Shown here piece after piece: positions 1 to 7,005 of a DNA stretch of 10,281 bases. This DNA comes from Betaproteobacteria bacterium (lineage in GTDB: Bacteria > Pseudomonadota > Gammaproteobacteria > Burkholderiales > Burkholderiaceae_C): assembly GCA_005884255.1 (NCBI GenBank), contig VBDL01000314.1, positions 1 to 10,281 of the forward strand, given 5' to 3'. The translations under genes and the position numbers were made by a program. The notes below the pieces were generated by a model that worked only from the letters and a program-made list of their open reading frames with translations, was not told the DNA's origin and made no database searches. The number at the start of each line of letters is the position of its first letter. Within the stretch, counting starts at the first letter, position 1.

Positions 1-400
1 TCTGCCCGGCACGGGCCAGCGACATGATGCGCGCCGCGGTGGCCTTGGCGATGCCCTCGACCTCGATCGGCTTCGCGCCGCGCGCCACGTCGGCGGCGCT
101 GTTCTCGCGCAAGATCACGTCGCCCACGTGCAGGCCGGCACGTGCGGTGATCGGCGTGGGCAGGCTGCGCAAGGCCGCGTGATAGGCCGCCGCATAGCGC
201 ACGGCATCGCCCGCTTGCGAAAACAACAGCAGCAGTCCGTCGGACTTGTCGATCTCGCGGCCGCGGTGAGCAGGCAGCAAGTCCCGCGCGAGGCGATCAT
301 GGGCCGCCCAGAGGCGCGCCGACTCGGCATCGCCGAGCTGCGCCGTCAGGCTGGTGCTGTCGACGACATCGGTCATCAGGAGCGCGCACGGATCGCTCAT
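1..400 (-). CDS. Class III adenylate/guanylate cyclase domain protein, N-terminal part (runs off window)
   Basis: The 133 visible codons begin MSDPCALLMTDVVDS and read as the catalytic domain of a class III nucleotidyl cyclase, which makes cAMP or cGMP from ATP or GTP. TDVVDST at residues 10-16 matches the first strand with metal-binding Asp11. EIDKSDGLLLLF at 49-60 matches the dimerisation/metal segment with Asp54 as the second metal Asp. ARAGLHVGDV, ENSAADVARGAKPIEVEG and AARIMSLA follow in the family's usual order. The frame continues past base 1, so the C-terminal part is unseen; relatives often carry further sensor or signalling domains. The start at 400 is preceded by a GAGAGGG ribosome-binding site about 8 nt upstream. 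It shares the strand of the ABC genes, with only 42 bp between it and the ATPase stop, so read-through is possible, but nothing ties it to histidine use. The family call is firm; activity and nucleotide specificity cannot be judged. Confidence 0.85.
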   Translation of the reverse strand, partial: MSDPCALLMTDVVDSTSLTAQLGDAESARLWAAHDRLARDLLPAHRGREIDKSDGLLLLFSQAGDAVRYAAAYHAALRSLPTPITARAGLHVGDVILRENSAADVARGAKPIEVEGIAKATAARIMSLARAGQ

Positions 401-442
401 CGCACACACCCTCTCGCGGACGCAGCGCCCGCGACCGCGAGC
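401..442. other. Short gap between the cyclase gene and the ABC ATPase gene
   Basis: A 42-bp spacer on the strand of both genes. It contains the GAGAGGG ribosome-binding site of the cyclase gene and no obvious hairpin terminator or promoter. The cyclase gene could therefore be read through from the ABC operon, though a promoter inside the ATPase gene cannot be excluded. Confidence 0.5.
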
Positions 443-1205
443 TTACGCGGCGAGCGCCTGCGCCGCCAGCACCTCGGTGCGCACGGCCTCCGTCAGCTCG
501 GCCTTCAGCTCGGCGAAGGCCGGCGTCGTCTTCACCGAGTAGTGGCGCGGGTGCGGCAGCGGCACCGCGCGATCGAGCTTGATGCGCCCGGGGCGCGCGC
601 TCATCACCACGACGCGCGAGCCCATGAAGACCGCCTCGTCGATGTCGTGCGTGACGAAGAGCACCGTCTTGCGCTCGGCCTCCCAGATGCCGAGCAGCAG
701 CTCCTGCATCAGCTCGCGCGTCTGGTGGTCGAGCGCGCCGAAGGGCTCGTCCATCAGCAGCATGCGCGGGCCGTTGGCGAGCGCGCGCGCCAGCGCGGTG
801 CGCTGCTGCATGCCGCCGGACAACTGCTTCGGATAGTGGCGCTCGAAGCCGGCCAGGCCCACCTTGGCGAGAAAGCTGCGCGCGACGTCGAGCTGCTCGG
901 CGCGCGGCAGCCCGCGCTCGCGCAGGCCGAAGCAGACGTTGTCGAGCACCGTCAGCCACGGGAACAGCGTGTAGCTCTGGAACACCATGCCGCGGTCGGC
1001 GCCGGGGCCGACGACGCGGTTGCTGTCGAGCAGCACGCTGCCGCTGCTGGGCTGGTCGAGCCCCGCGGCCGCAGCCCGAGGGCCCGAGGATGGTGATGAA
1101 GTCGTTCTCGGCCACGTCGAGGTCGGTGGCCTGCAAGGCCAGCGTCTCGCCGTGCTGGGAGGTGAAGCGGCGCGACACGCCCTTGATCGAGAGGATGGTC
1201 GACAT
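443..1205 (-). pseudogene. ABC transporter ATP-binding protein (NitT/TauT type), frameshifted at Walker A
   Basis: This would be the energising subunit of the uptake system whose permease and binding protein lie just upstream. The start MSTILSIKGVSRRF at 1205 reads normally to ITILGPSGCG (residues 37-46), the first half of the P-loop. The expected K-S/T-L-L segment is then missing and the frame shifts. The normal sequence resumes in another frame at GLDQPSSGS and runs to a TAA at 443. Downstream motifs are intact: Q-loop VFQSYTLFPW, signature LSGGMQQR, Walker B LLMDEP, D-loop GALD and H-loop VTHDIDEA. The span is 763 nt, one more than a multiple of three. Family alignment implies that 27 nt are replaced by 4, a net loss of 23; restoring 23 gives 786 nt and 261 residues, normal for the family. 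Without restoration the first frame runs on to 297 as a 302-residue product that is wrong after about residue 46. There is a 4-nt gap to the permease gene. Confidence 0.9.
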
Positions 1206-1209
1206 GGTC

Positions 1210-1989
1210 TTACTTGCCCAATTGCGCCCACGGGAACAAGCGGCGGTTCGCCTGCTTGAACCCCATGTCGCTCACCAACCCGATCAGGCCGATGACGATG
1301 ATGCCGAAGATGATCTGATCGGTGGCGAGCAGCGCCTGGCTGTCGGTGATCATGTGGCCGATGCCGCTGGAGGCGCCGATCAGCTCCGCGACGATCACGT
1401 AGGTCCAGGCCCAGCCGAGCACCATGCGCAGCGTCTCGGCGATCTCCGGCGCCGCGCCCGGGATCAGCACGCGGCGGATCAGGCTGCGGTCGTTGACGCC
1501 CAGCGTGTACGCCGCCTCCACCAGGTCGCGCCGCGTGTTGCCCACGGTCACCGCGATCATCAGCGTGAGCTGGAAGAAGCTGCCGATGAAGATGACCGCC
1601 AGCTTCTGCGCCTCGCCGATGCCCGCCCACAGGATGAGCAGCGGGATGAAGGCGCTGGCCGGCAGGTAGCGCGCGAACGACACGAAGGGCTCGAAGAAGG
1701 CCTCCACCGGCTTGTAGGTGCCCATCGCCACGCCCAGCGGCAGCGCCAGCAGCGCGGCGATGACGAAGCCGCCGACCACGCGCCACACGGTCATGCCGAT
1801 GTCGTTCGCGAAACCCATCTGCGTGAGCAAGGTCCAGCCGGAGTGGACCATCGTGATCGGGTCGGCGAGGAAGGTCTTGCTGACGAAGCCGCCGAGCGTG
1901 ACGGCGGCCCACACGAGCGCGAAGACGACGAAGAACGCCACGCCGAGCGCCGCGCGCGCGCTCGGTGCCACCGGCGTGAGAGGCCTCAC
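1210..1989 (-). CDS. ABC transporter permease (NitT/TauT/SsuC type)
   Basis: This is the inner-membrane permease of an ABC importer, 259 residues. Six hydrophobic segments are visible: around ALGVAFFVVFALVWAAVTLG, TVWRVVGGFVIAALLALPLG, ARYLPASAFIPLLILWAGIG, KLAVIFIGSFFQLTLMIAV, MVLGWAWTYVIVAELI and IIFGIIVIGLIGLV. The cytoplasmic EAA loop that docks the ATPase is clear: EAAYTLGVNDRSLIRRVLIP. The FIP and WAGIG motifs are typical of the SsuC/TauC/NrtB branch. The best start is GTG at 1989, because it overlaps the TGA of the binding-protein gene as GTGA, a classic translational-coupling junction; no strong ribosome-binding site is seen. An internal GTG six codons later is an alternative. The protein looks complete. 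Substrate is unknown; its place behind hutUH suggests histidine, urocanate or a similar compound. Confidence 0.93.
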   Translation of the reverse strand: MRPLTPVAPSARAALGVAFFVVFALVWAAVTLGGFVSKTFLADPITMVHSGWTLLTQMGFANDIGMTVWRVVGGFVIAALLALPLGVAMGTYKPVEAFFEPFVSFARYLPASAFIPLLILWAGIGEAQKLAVIFIGSFFQLTLMIAVTVGNTRRDLVEAAYTLGVNDRSLIRRVLIPGAAPEIAETLRMVLGWAWTYVIVAELIGASSGIGHMITDSQALLATDQIIFGIIVIGLIGLVSDMGFKQANRRLFPWAQLGK

Positions 1990-2930
1990 TTGATGAAGCG
2001 CGTGTCGGCGAGCTTGGAGAGATCCGGCACCGCCTTGATGATGCCCGCCTCGAGCAGCAGGTCGGCCGCCTCCTTGCTGAACGCCGCGTGCTCGCCGGCG
2101 AAGAACTTCTGGTTCGCCGCGCGGTCCTGCCAGCGCAGATAAGCCTGGCTCTTCTCGAAGGCTTCCGGCGCCTGCTTCACATCGGTGCCCATGATCTCGA
2201 AGCTCTTCTTCGGCTCGGCCTTGATCATGTCGACTGCGTCGAAGTAGGCATCGGCGAGCGCCTTCGCGGCCTTGGGGTTGTCGGCCAGGAACTTCGGCGT
2301 GCAGCCGAAGGTGTCCATCACCATCGGGTAGTCGAGCGTGGTGGCGATGATCTTGCCGGCCTCGGGCTTGGCGCGCACGCCGGAAAGATACGGCTCGTAG
2401 GTCATGCCGGCATCGATGTCGGTGGTGCCGGCGAGGAAGGCATTGGCCGCGGCCTGCGGCTCGAGGTTCACCACCTTGACGTCCTTGATGGACAGGCCGT
2501 TCTTCTTCAGCATCCACGCGAGTGTGAAGTACGGCGCCGTGCCGGGCGCGCTGGCCGCCACGGTCTTGCCCTTCAAGTCGGCGATCTTCGCGATGTTCGG
2601 CTTCACGACCATGCCGTCCGCACCGTAGCTCTTGTCGAGCTGGAAGATCTGCGTCGTGGCCACGCCGTTGGCGTTCCACACGATCCAGGTCTCCACCGTG
2701 GTGGCGGCGCACTGCACGTCGCCCGAGGCGATGGCGAGGTGGCGGTCCTTCTGCGGAATCTTCTTGATCGTCACGTCCAGCCCGTGCTTCTTGAACAGGC
2801 CCGCTTCCTTGGCGAGCGTCAGCGGCGCGAAGCCGGTCCAGCCGGAGATCGCGACGGCGACCGGGGTGTCTGCGGCATGGGCGCCGGCGGCAAGCAGCGC
2901 GGCAGCGAGGGCGATCAACGACTTCTTCAT
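1986..2930 (-). CDS. ABC transporter periplasmic substrate-binding protein (NMT1/SsuA-like)
   Basis: A 314-residue periplasmic binding protein that should deliver the substrate to the adjacent permease. It begins with a clear signal peptide: KK, a hydrophobic core, and an AHA-AD cleavage site after about residue 19. The mature part reads as the SsuA/ThiY/NMT1 type: SGWTGFAPLTLAKEAGLFKK, then ASGDVQCAATTVETW, DLKGKTVAASAPGTAPYFTL, and a MTYEPYL segment in the second lobe. No gap or frameshift is visible. The ATG at 2930 has a good GAGGAG ribosome-binding site 4 nt upstream. The gene follows hutH after 92 bp containing a double hairpin, and its stop overlaps the permease GTG. The family is usually linked to taurine, sulfonates, nitrate or thiamine precursors; here a hut-related ligand is inferred only from position. 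Confidence 0.94.
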   Translation of the reverse strand: MKKSLIALAAALLAAGAHAADTPVAVAISGWTGFAPLTLAKEAGLFKKHGLDVTIKKIPQKDRHLAIASGDVQCAATTVETWIVWNANGVATTQIFQLDKSYGADGMVVKPNIAKIADLKGKTVAASAPGTAPYFTLAWMLKKNGLSIKDVKVVNLEPQAAANAFLAGTTDIDAGMTYEPYLSGVRAKPEAGKIIATTLDYPMVMDTFGCTPKFLADNPKAAKALADAYFDAVDMIKAEPKKSFEIMGTDVKQAPEAFEKSQAYLRWQDRAANQKFFAGEHAAFSKEAADLLLEAGIIKAVPDLSKLADTRFIK

Positions 2931-2956
2931 GAGACTCCTCGGAGTAGTGTGACTTG

Positions 2957-3012
2957 CGTAGGGTGGGCTTCAGCCCACCGCCAAGCGATGGTGGGCTGAA
3001 GCCCACCCTACG
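2957..3012. repeat. REP-like paired inverted repeat between hutH and the binding-protein gene
   Basis: Two perfect 23-nt arms (2957-2979 and 2990-3012) face each other across a 10-nt loop. Each arm is itself nearly palindromic, with core GTGGGCTTCAGCCCAC (GTGGGCT, two unpaired bases, AGCCCAC). Each arm can fold alone, or both can fold into one long stem. This nested layout is that of REP/BIME elements spread by RAYT (TnpA_REP) transposases, and the GTAGGGTGGGCTT core resembles known proteobacterial REP sequences as I recall them. It has no T-run on either side, so it is not a standard intrinsic terminator. In hutUH-ABC mRNA it could protect the upstream message or set the hutH-to-transporter ratio. 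Whether it recurs in the genome cannot be seen here. Confidence 0.85.
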
Positions 3013-3022
3013 GAAAACTCAG

Positions 3023-4531
3023 TCATGCGGGAATCCAGAGTTTCGGCAACGCCGGCAGCGTTCGCAAGATGCGCGCCAGCGAGCCGTCGGTGACGAGGGC
3101 CGTCGCGCGCTCGATCTCCGGTGCGAGATAGCGGTCGCTCATCATCGCCGCGCTGTGGCGGCGCAGCAGCGCATGCACCTCCTCGAGTGCCGCGGAACTG
3201 GTGAGCGGGCGCAGGAACTCGATGCCTTGCGCCGCGGCGAGCAGCTCGATGCCGAGGATGTGCGCGGTGTTGTGGATCATCGCCTGCAGCCGGCGCGCCG
3301 CGAAGGTGGCCATCGACACGTGGTCCTCCTGGTTGGCCGACGTCGGCAGCGAATCGACGCTCGCCGGATGCGCGAGCGACTTGTTCTCGCTGGCCAGCGC
3401 CGCGGCGGTGACGTGGGCGATCATGAAGCCGCTGTTGAGCCCCGCGTCGGCACAGAGGAAGGGGGGCAGCCGCGACACGCTGGCGTCGATCAGCATCGCG
3501 ATGCGCCGCTCGGCGATTGCGCCGACCTCGGCAATCGCCACCGCCATTGCGTCGGCGGCCAGCGCCACCGGCTCGGCGTGGAAGTTGCCGCCGGAGATCA
3601 GCATCCCGTCTTCCGGGAAGACGAGCGGGTTGTCGGTCACGGCATTGGCCTCGCGCAGCAGCACCAGCGCCGCATGGCGCAACTGATCGAGGCAGGCGCC
3701 CACCACCTGCGGCTGGCAGCGCAGTGAGTATGGGTCCTGCACGCGATCGTCGCCGGTGAGATGCGAGCGGCGGATCGCGCTGCCGGCGAGCAGCGCGCGG
3801 TAGTACTGCGCCACGTCGATCTGCCCTGGCTGGCCGCGCAGTGCGTGGATGCGCGGGTCGAACGGGCCGTCGCTGCCGCGCGCGGCATCGACGGTGAGCG
3901 CGCCCACCACCAGTGCGGCTTCGAGCACCGGCTCGAACGACAGCAGCGCATGCAGCGCCAGCGCGGTGGAGGTCTGCGTGCCGTTGATCAGCGCGAGGCC
4001 TTCCTTCGCGGCGAGCTTCAGCGGCGCGATGCCGGCCTCCTTCAGCGCGGCGGCCGCGGGCCGGCGCTTGCCGTCGACCAGCATCTCGCCTTCGCCGAGC
4101 AGCGCCAGCGTCATGTGCGCCAGCGGCGCGAGGTCGCCCGAAGCGCCCACCGAGCCCTGGCTCGGCACATAGGGCACGAGGCCGGCGTTGTGCACGGCGA
4201 GCAGCGTGTCGACCACCTCCTCGCGCACGCCGGAATGCCCGCGCGCCAGCGACGCCGCCTTCAGCGCCAGCATCAGCCGTGCCACCGACGGCTGCAGCGG
4301 TTCGCCGACGCCCACGCTGTGCGAGCGGATCAGGTTCAGCTGCAGCGTGTCGAGCTTGTTGACGCCGTAGACGGGCTCGCTGCCTTGCGCGGCGCGCTGC
4401 ACGACCTGCGCACTGGCACGGATCGCGGCGCGTGCGCCAGCGTCCAGTTGCAGGCGCACGCCGTCGGCGTGGATGGCTTGGAGTTGTTCCAGCGTGAGCT
4501 GGCCTGGAGTGAAAGAGAGTTTGTCAGTCAT
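3023..4531 (-). CDS. hutH: Histidine ammonia-lyase (histidase) with a 14-residue active-site deletion
   Basis: Histidase removes ammonia from L-histidine to give urocanate, the first step of the Hut pathway, in the cytoplasm. The Ala-Ser-Gly that forms the MIO electrophile is in GSVGASGDLAPLAHM (A130-S131-G132). Other family blocks are NGTQTSTALAL, VQDPYSLRCQPQVVGA, EANAVTDNPL, SGGNFHAEPVA, NSGFMI and SLPTSANQEDHVSMA. The odd point is near the N-terminus: YGVN (Y55-N58) joins directly to KLDTLQLNLIRSH, whereas the family has YGxNTGFGxLAxxRI and more before that LQ. In the Pseudomonas putida enzyme Tyr53 and Ser143 are 90 residues apart; here Tyr55 and Ser131 are 76 apart, so 14 residues (42 nt) are missing in frame. 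The product is 502 residues and is probably inactive. The start overlaps the hutU stop as ATGA, indicating coupling. Confidence 0.97.
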   Translation of the reverse strand: MTDKLSFTPGQLTLEQLQAIHADGVRLQLDAGARAAIRASAQVVQRAAQGSEPVYGVNKLDTLQLNLIRSHSVGVGEPLQPSVARLMLALKAASLARGHSGVREEVVDTLLAVHNAGLVPYVPSQGSVGASGDLAPLAHMTLALLGEGEMLVDGKRRPAAAALKEAGIAPLKLAAKEGLALINGTQTSTALALHALLSFEPVLEAALVVGALTVDAARGSDGPFDPRIHALRGQPGQIDVAQYYRALLAGSAIRRSHLTGDDRVQDPYSLRCQPQVVGACLDQLRHAALVLLREANAVTDNPLVFPEDGMLISGGNFHAEPVALAADAMAVAIAEVGAIAERRIAMLIDASVSRLPPFLCADAGLNSGFMIAHVTAAALASENKSLAHPASVDSLPTSANQEDHVSMATFAARRLQAMIHNTAHILGIELLAAAQGIEFLRPLTSSAALEEVHALLRRHSAAMMSDRYLAPEIERATALVTDGSLARILRTLPALPKLWIPA

Positions 4532-6216
4532 GAATGCATCGGGAGGGAGAGTCCTTGCTCACGCGCGCAGGCGATCGCTTCGTCATAGCCCGCATCCGCA
4601 TGACGCATCACACCGGTGCCCGGATCGTTCCACAACACACGCTCGATGCGCTTCGCAGCCGCATCGGACCCGTCGCAGACGATCACCACGCCCGCATGCT
4701 GCGAATAGCCCATGCCGACCCCGCCGCCATGGTGCAGCGACACCCACGTCGCACCCCCCGCGGTATTGAGCAGCGCATTCAGCAGCGGCCAGTCCGACAC
4801 CGCGTCGGACCCATCGCGCATCGACTCCGTCTCACGATTCGGCGACGCCACCGAGCCGGAATCGAGGTGATCGCGACCGATGACGATCGGCGCCTTCAGC
4901 TCGCCGCTCTTCACCATCTCGTTGAACGCCAGGCCCGCGCGATGCCGCTCGCCCAGCCCGATCCAGCAGATGCGCGCCGGCAGGCCCTGGAAGGCGATGC
5001 GCTCTTGCGCCATGTCGAGCCAGCGGTGCAGGTGCTTGTCCTCAGGGAACAGCTCCTTCATCTTCGCGTCGGTCTTGCGGATGTCTTCCGGGTCGCCGCT
5101 CAGGGCAACCCAGCGGAACGGTCCCTTGCCGCGGCAGAACAGCGGGCGGATGTAGGCCGGCACGAAGCCGGGGAAGGCGAAGGCGTTCTCCACGCCCTCG
5201 TCGAACGCCACCTGGCGGATGTTGTTGCCGTAGTCCACCGTCGGCACGCCCATCGCCTGGAACGCGAGCATGGCCTGCACGTGCAGCGCGCAGCTGCGCG
5301 CTGCGGCGGTGCGCAAGGCCTCGTGCTGCGACGCATCGGCCTGCGCGGCCTTCCACTGCTCCACGCTCCAGCCGGCCGGCAGGTAGCCGTTGATCAGATC
5401 GTGCGCCGAGGTCTGGTCGGTCACGAGGTCGGGGCGCACGCCGCGTTTCACCAGCTCGGGCAGGATCTCGGCCGCGTTGCCGAGCAGGCCGATCGATACG
5501 GCCTTCTTCTCCTTCGTGTAACGCGCCAGGCGAGCCAGCGCATCGTCGAGATCCGTGGCCTGCTCATCCAGATAGCGCGTCTTGAGGCGGAAGTCGAGGC
5601 GGCTTTGCTGGCACTCGATGTTCAGCGAGCAGGCGCCGGCGAAGCTCGCCGCCAGCGGCTGCGCGCCGCCCATGCCGCCGAGACCGGCAGTGAGGATCCA
5701 GCGGCCGGCCAGGTCACCGTGGTAATGCTGGCGGCCGGCCTCGACGAAGGTCTCGTAAGTGCCCTGCACGATGCCCTGGCTGCCGATGTAGATCCACGAT
5801 CCAGCAGTCATCTGGCCGTACATCATCAGGCCCTTGCGATCGAGCTCGTTGAAGTGCTCCCAGGTCGCCCATTTCGGCACCAGGTTCGAATTGGCGATCA
5901 AGACGCGCGGGGCATCGACATGCGTGCGGAACACGCCCACCGGCTTGCCCGATTGCACCAGCAGCGATTCGTCTTCCTTCAGTTCGCGCAGGCTCTTCAG
6001 GATGGCCTCGAAGCAATCCCAGTTGCGCGCCGCCTTGCCGATGCCGCCGTAGACGACCAGCGCATCCGGGTTCTCGGCCACCGCCGGATCCAGGTTGTTC
6101 TGGATCATGCGATAGGCGGCTTCGATCAGCCAGTTCTTGCAGCTGAGCTGGGTGCCGGTGGGTGCCTTCACCGGGTGGGGCTGGGCGAGATGGTGCACTG
6201 CGGAAAGGTCGGTCAT
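4528..6216 (-). CDS. hutU: Urocanate hydratase (urocanase)
   Basis: Urocanase hydrates urocanate to 4-imidazolone-5-propionate using tightly bound NAD+ as an electrophile, the second Hut step. The 562-residue product is full length (the P. putida enzyme is about 557). Recognisable blocks in order are VVYGGIGKAARNW (with Tyr56), LVQSGKPVGVF, IANSNLVP, MTAGSWIYIGSQGI, the NAD-binding glycine loop AGLGGMGGAQP (177-187), NIECQQSR, VTDQTSAHD, DYGNNIRQ, FPGFVPAYIRPLFCRG, FQGLPARICWIGLG with the conserved Cys417, GRDHLDSGSV, and the C-terminal HHGGGVGMG and MRHADAGYD. No internal gap is seen, unlike several neighbours. The start at 6216 follows the divergent control region; the ribosome-binding site is weak. 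It is the first gene of the left-hand operon, and its TGA overlaps hutH. Confidence 0.98.
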   Translation of the reverse strand: MTDLSAVHHLAQPHPVKAPTGTQLSCKNWLIEAAYRMIQNNLDPAVAENPDALVVYGGIGKAARNWDCFEAILKSLRELKEDESLLVQSGKPVGVFRTHVDAPRVLIANSNLVPKWATWEHFNELDRKGLMMYGQMTAGSWIYIGSQGIVQGTYETFVEAGRQHYHGDLAGRWILTAGLGGMGGAQPLAASFAGACSLNIECQQSRLDFRLKTRYLDEQATDLDDALARLARYTKEKKAVSIGLLGNAAEILPELVKRGVRPDLVTDQTSAHDLINGYLPAGWSVEQWKAAQADASQHEALRTAAARSCALHVQAMLAFQAMGVPTVDYGNNIRQVAFDEGVENAFAFPGFVPAYIRPLFCRGKGPFRWVALSGDPEDIRKTDAKMKELFPEDKHLHRWLDMAQERIAFQGLPARICWIGLGERHRAGLAFNEMVKSGELKAPIVIGRDHLDSGSVASPNRETESMRDGSDAVSDWPLLNALLNTAGGATWVSLHHGGGVGMGYSQHAGVVIVCDGSDAAAKRIERVLWNDPGTGVMRHADAGYDEAIACAREQGLSLPMHS

Positions 6217-6288
6217 GGCGGGAACCCCGGAAACGTTCGGGTGGACTCTACTTGTCTAGACAAGTTCATGCAAGTAGTATTCGCCGCC
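6217..6288. promoter_or_regulatory. Divergent hutU/hutC control region with predicted overlapping promoters
   Basis: This 72-bp gap between the hutU start and the chosen hutC start must drive both arms. For hutC (plus strand) a sigma70-like pair can be read: TTGTCT at 6252-6257 and TAGTAT at 6275-6280, 17 nt apart, four of six matches each. For hutU (minus strand) TTGCAT at 6273-6268 and TAGAGT at 6250-6245 are also 17 nt apart, with three and four matches. The palindrome at 6250-6265 covers the hutC -35 box and fills most of the hutU spacer, so one bound repressor dimer could block both. The boxes are weak matches, so these are predictions. Confidence 0.45.
6250..6265. promoter_or_regulatory. 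Probable HutC operator, perfect 16-bp palindrome
   Basis: ACTTGTCTAGACAAGT is an exact inverted repeat centred between hutU and hutC. HutC-type GntR repressors bind palindromes with CTTGT and ACAAG half-sites, and hut operators described in pseudomonads look similar. A further CAAGT at 6271-6275 repeats the right half-site (6261-6265) exactly 10 bp on, one helical turn, and may be an extra contact. Urocanate, the known HutC inducer, would be expected to release the repressor. The palindrome is seen directly; the protein that binds it is inferred from position and family. Confidence 0.75.
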
Positions 6289-7005
6289 ATGGTTGTATCC
6301 ACTCCCCGAGTCGCCCCCTACGCCCGCGTCAAGCAACACCTCAAGGACGGCCTGGCCCGCGGCCGCTGGGCGCCGGGTGCGCTGATGCCGTCCGAAGCCG
6401 AGCTGGTCGTGCAGTTCGGCGTCAGCCGCATGACGGTCAACCGCGCGCTGCGCGAGTTACAGACCGAAGGGCTGGTCGAGCGCGTGCAGGGCCTGGGCAC
6501 CTTCGCGGCGCAGCTGCACAAGGTGTCGTCCACGCTGACGATCCGCGACCTGCACGAGGAGATCGTCGAGCGCGGCCACCGCCACGAGGCGCGCGTGCAT
6601 GTGGCCCGCCAGGAGCGCGCGCCCGCCGCGCTGGCACAGCGCCTGGGCCTGGCCAATGGCGCGCCGGTGTTCCACACGCTGATCGTGCATCTGGAGAACG
6701 GCGTACCGCTGCAGTGCGAGGACCGTTACGTGAATCCGGCCTGCGCGCCGGACTATCTCAACGTCGACTTCACGCAGACCACGCCGACGCATTACCTGCT
6801 GGAAGTGGCGCCGCTGTGGGAGGCGCAGTACTGCATCGAGGCGAGTGCACCGACCGCCGAAGAGGCCAAGCTGCTGGGCATCAAGCGCGGCGACGCCTGC
6901 CTGATCGTCGTGCGCCGCACCGAAAGCCGCGGCGTGCCGATCACGCTGGCGCGCCTCGTGCACCCCGGCTCGCGCTACCAGATCGACGGGCAATTCAAAC
7001 CGTGA
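6289..7005 (+). CDS. hutC: Histidine utilisation repressor, GntR family HutC subfamily
   Basis: A transcriptional repressor of the hut genes, normally released by urocanate. The N-terminal winged helix-turn-helix of GntR type is plain: PYARVKQHLKDGLARGRW, MPSEAELVVQFGVSRMTVNRALRELQTEGLVERVQGLGTF. The UTRA ligand domain follows, with VFHTLIVHLENGVPLQCEDRYVNP, APDYL, HYLLEVAPL and the C-terminal ARLVHPGSRYQIDG. With the start at 6289 it has 238 residues, normal for the family, and no gaps. ATG at 6268 is in frame and would add MQVVFAA, but it lies against the operator and upstream of the predicted transcription start, so 6289 is preferred. Neither start has a strong ribosome-binding site. The TGA overlaps the hutD GTG. 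Position beside the palindrome suggests autoregulation. Confidence 0.96.
   Translation: MVVSTPRVAPYARVKQHLKDGLARGRWAPGALMPSEAELVVQFGVSRMTVNRALRELQTEGLVERVQGLGTFAAQLHKVSSTLTIRDLHEEIVERGHRHEARVHVARQERAPAALAQRLGLANGAPVFHTLIVHLENGVPLQCEDRYVNPACAPDYLNVDFTQTTPTHYLLEVAPLWEAQYCIEASAPTAEEAKLLGIKRGDACLIVVRRTESRGVPITLARLVHPGSRYQIDGQFKP

Noticed and set aside
128..1096. Plus-strand open frame opposite the cyclase and ATPase genes
   Set aside because: Antisense shadow; both minus-strand genes carry recognisable motifs throughout.
1210..3006. A 598-codon open frame on the minus strand covering the permease and the binding-protein region
   Set aside because: Only the part from 1989 to 1210 has family character. 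The upstream part is out of frame with the binding protein, which has a signal peptide and ribosome-binding site of its own.
2957..3012. Intrinsic transcription terminator after hutH
   Set aside because: The stem is strong but no run of T follows it on either strand, and the nested palindromes fit a REP element better.
4534..6288. Long plus-strand open frame upstream of hutC
   Set aside because: It is the antisense of hutU, left open by high GC. It lacks any family pattern, and HutC homology begins only near 6289.
6268..6288. Earlier in-frame ATG for hutC at 6268
   Set aside because: It sits against the operator, has no better ribosome-binding site, and would lie upstream of the predicted transcription start. 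It is not excluded.
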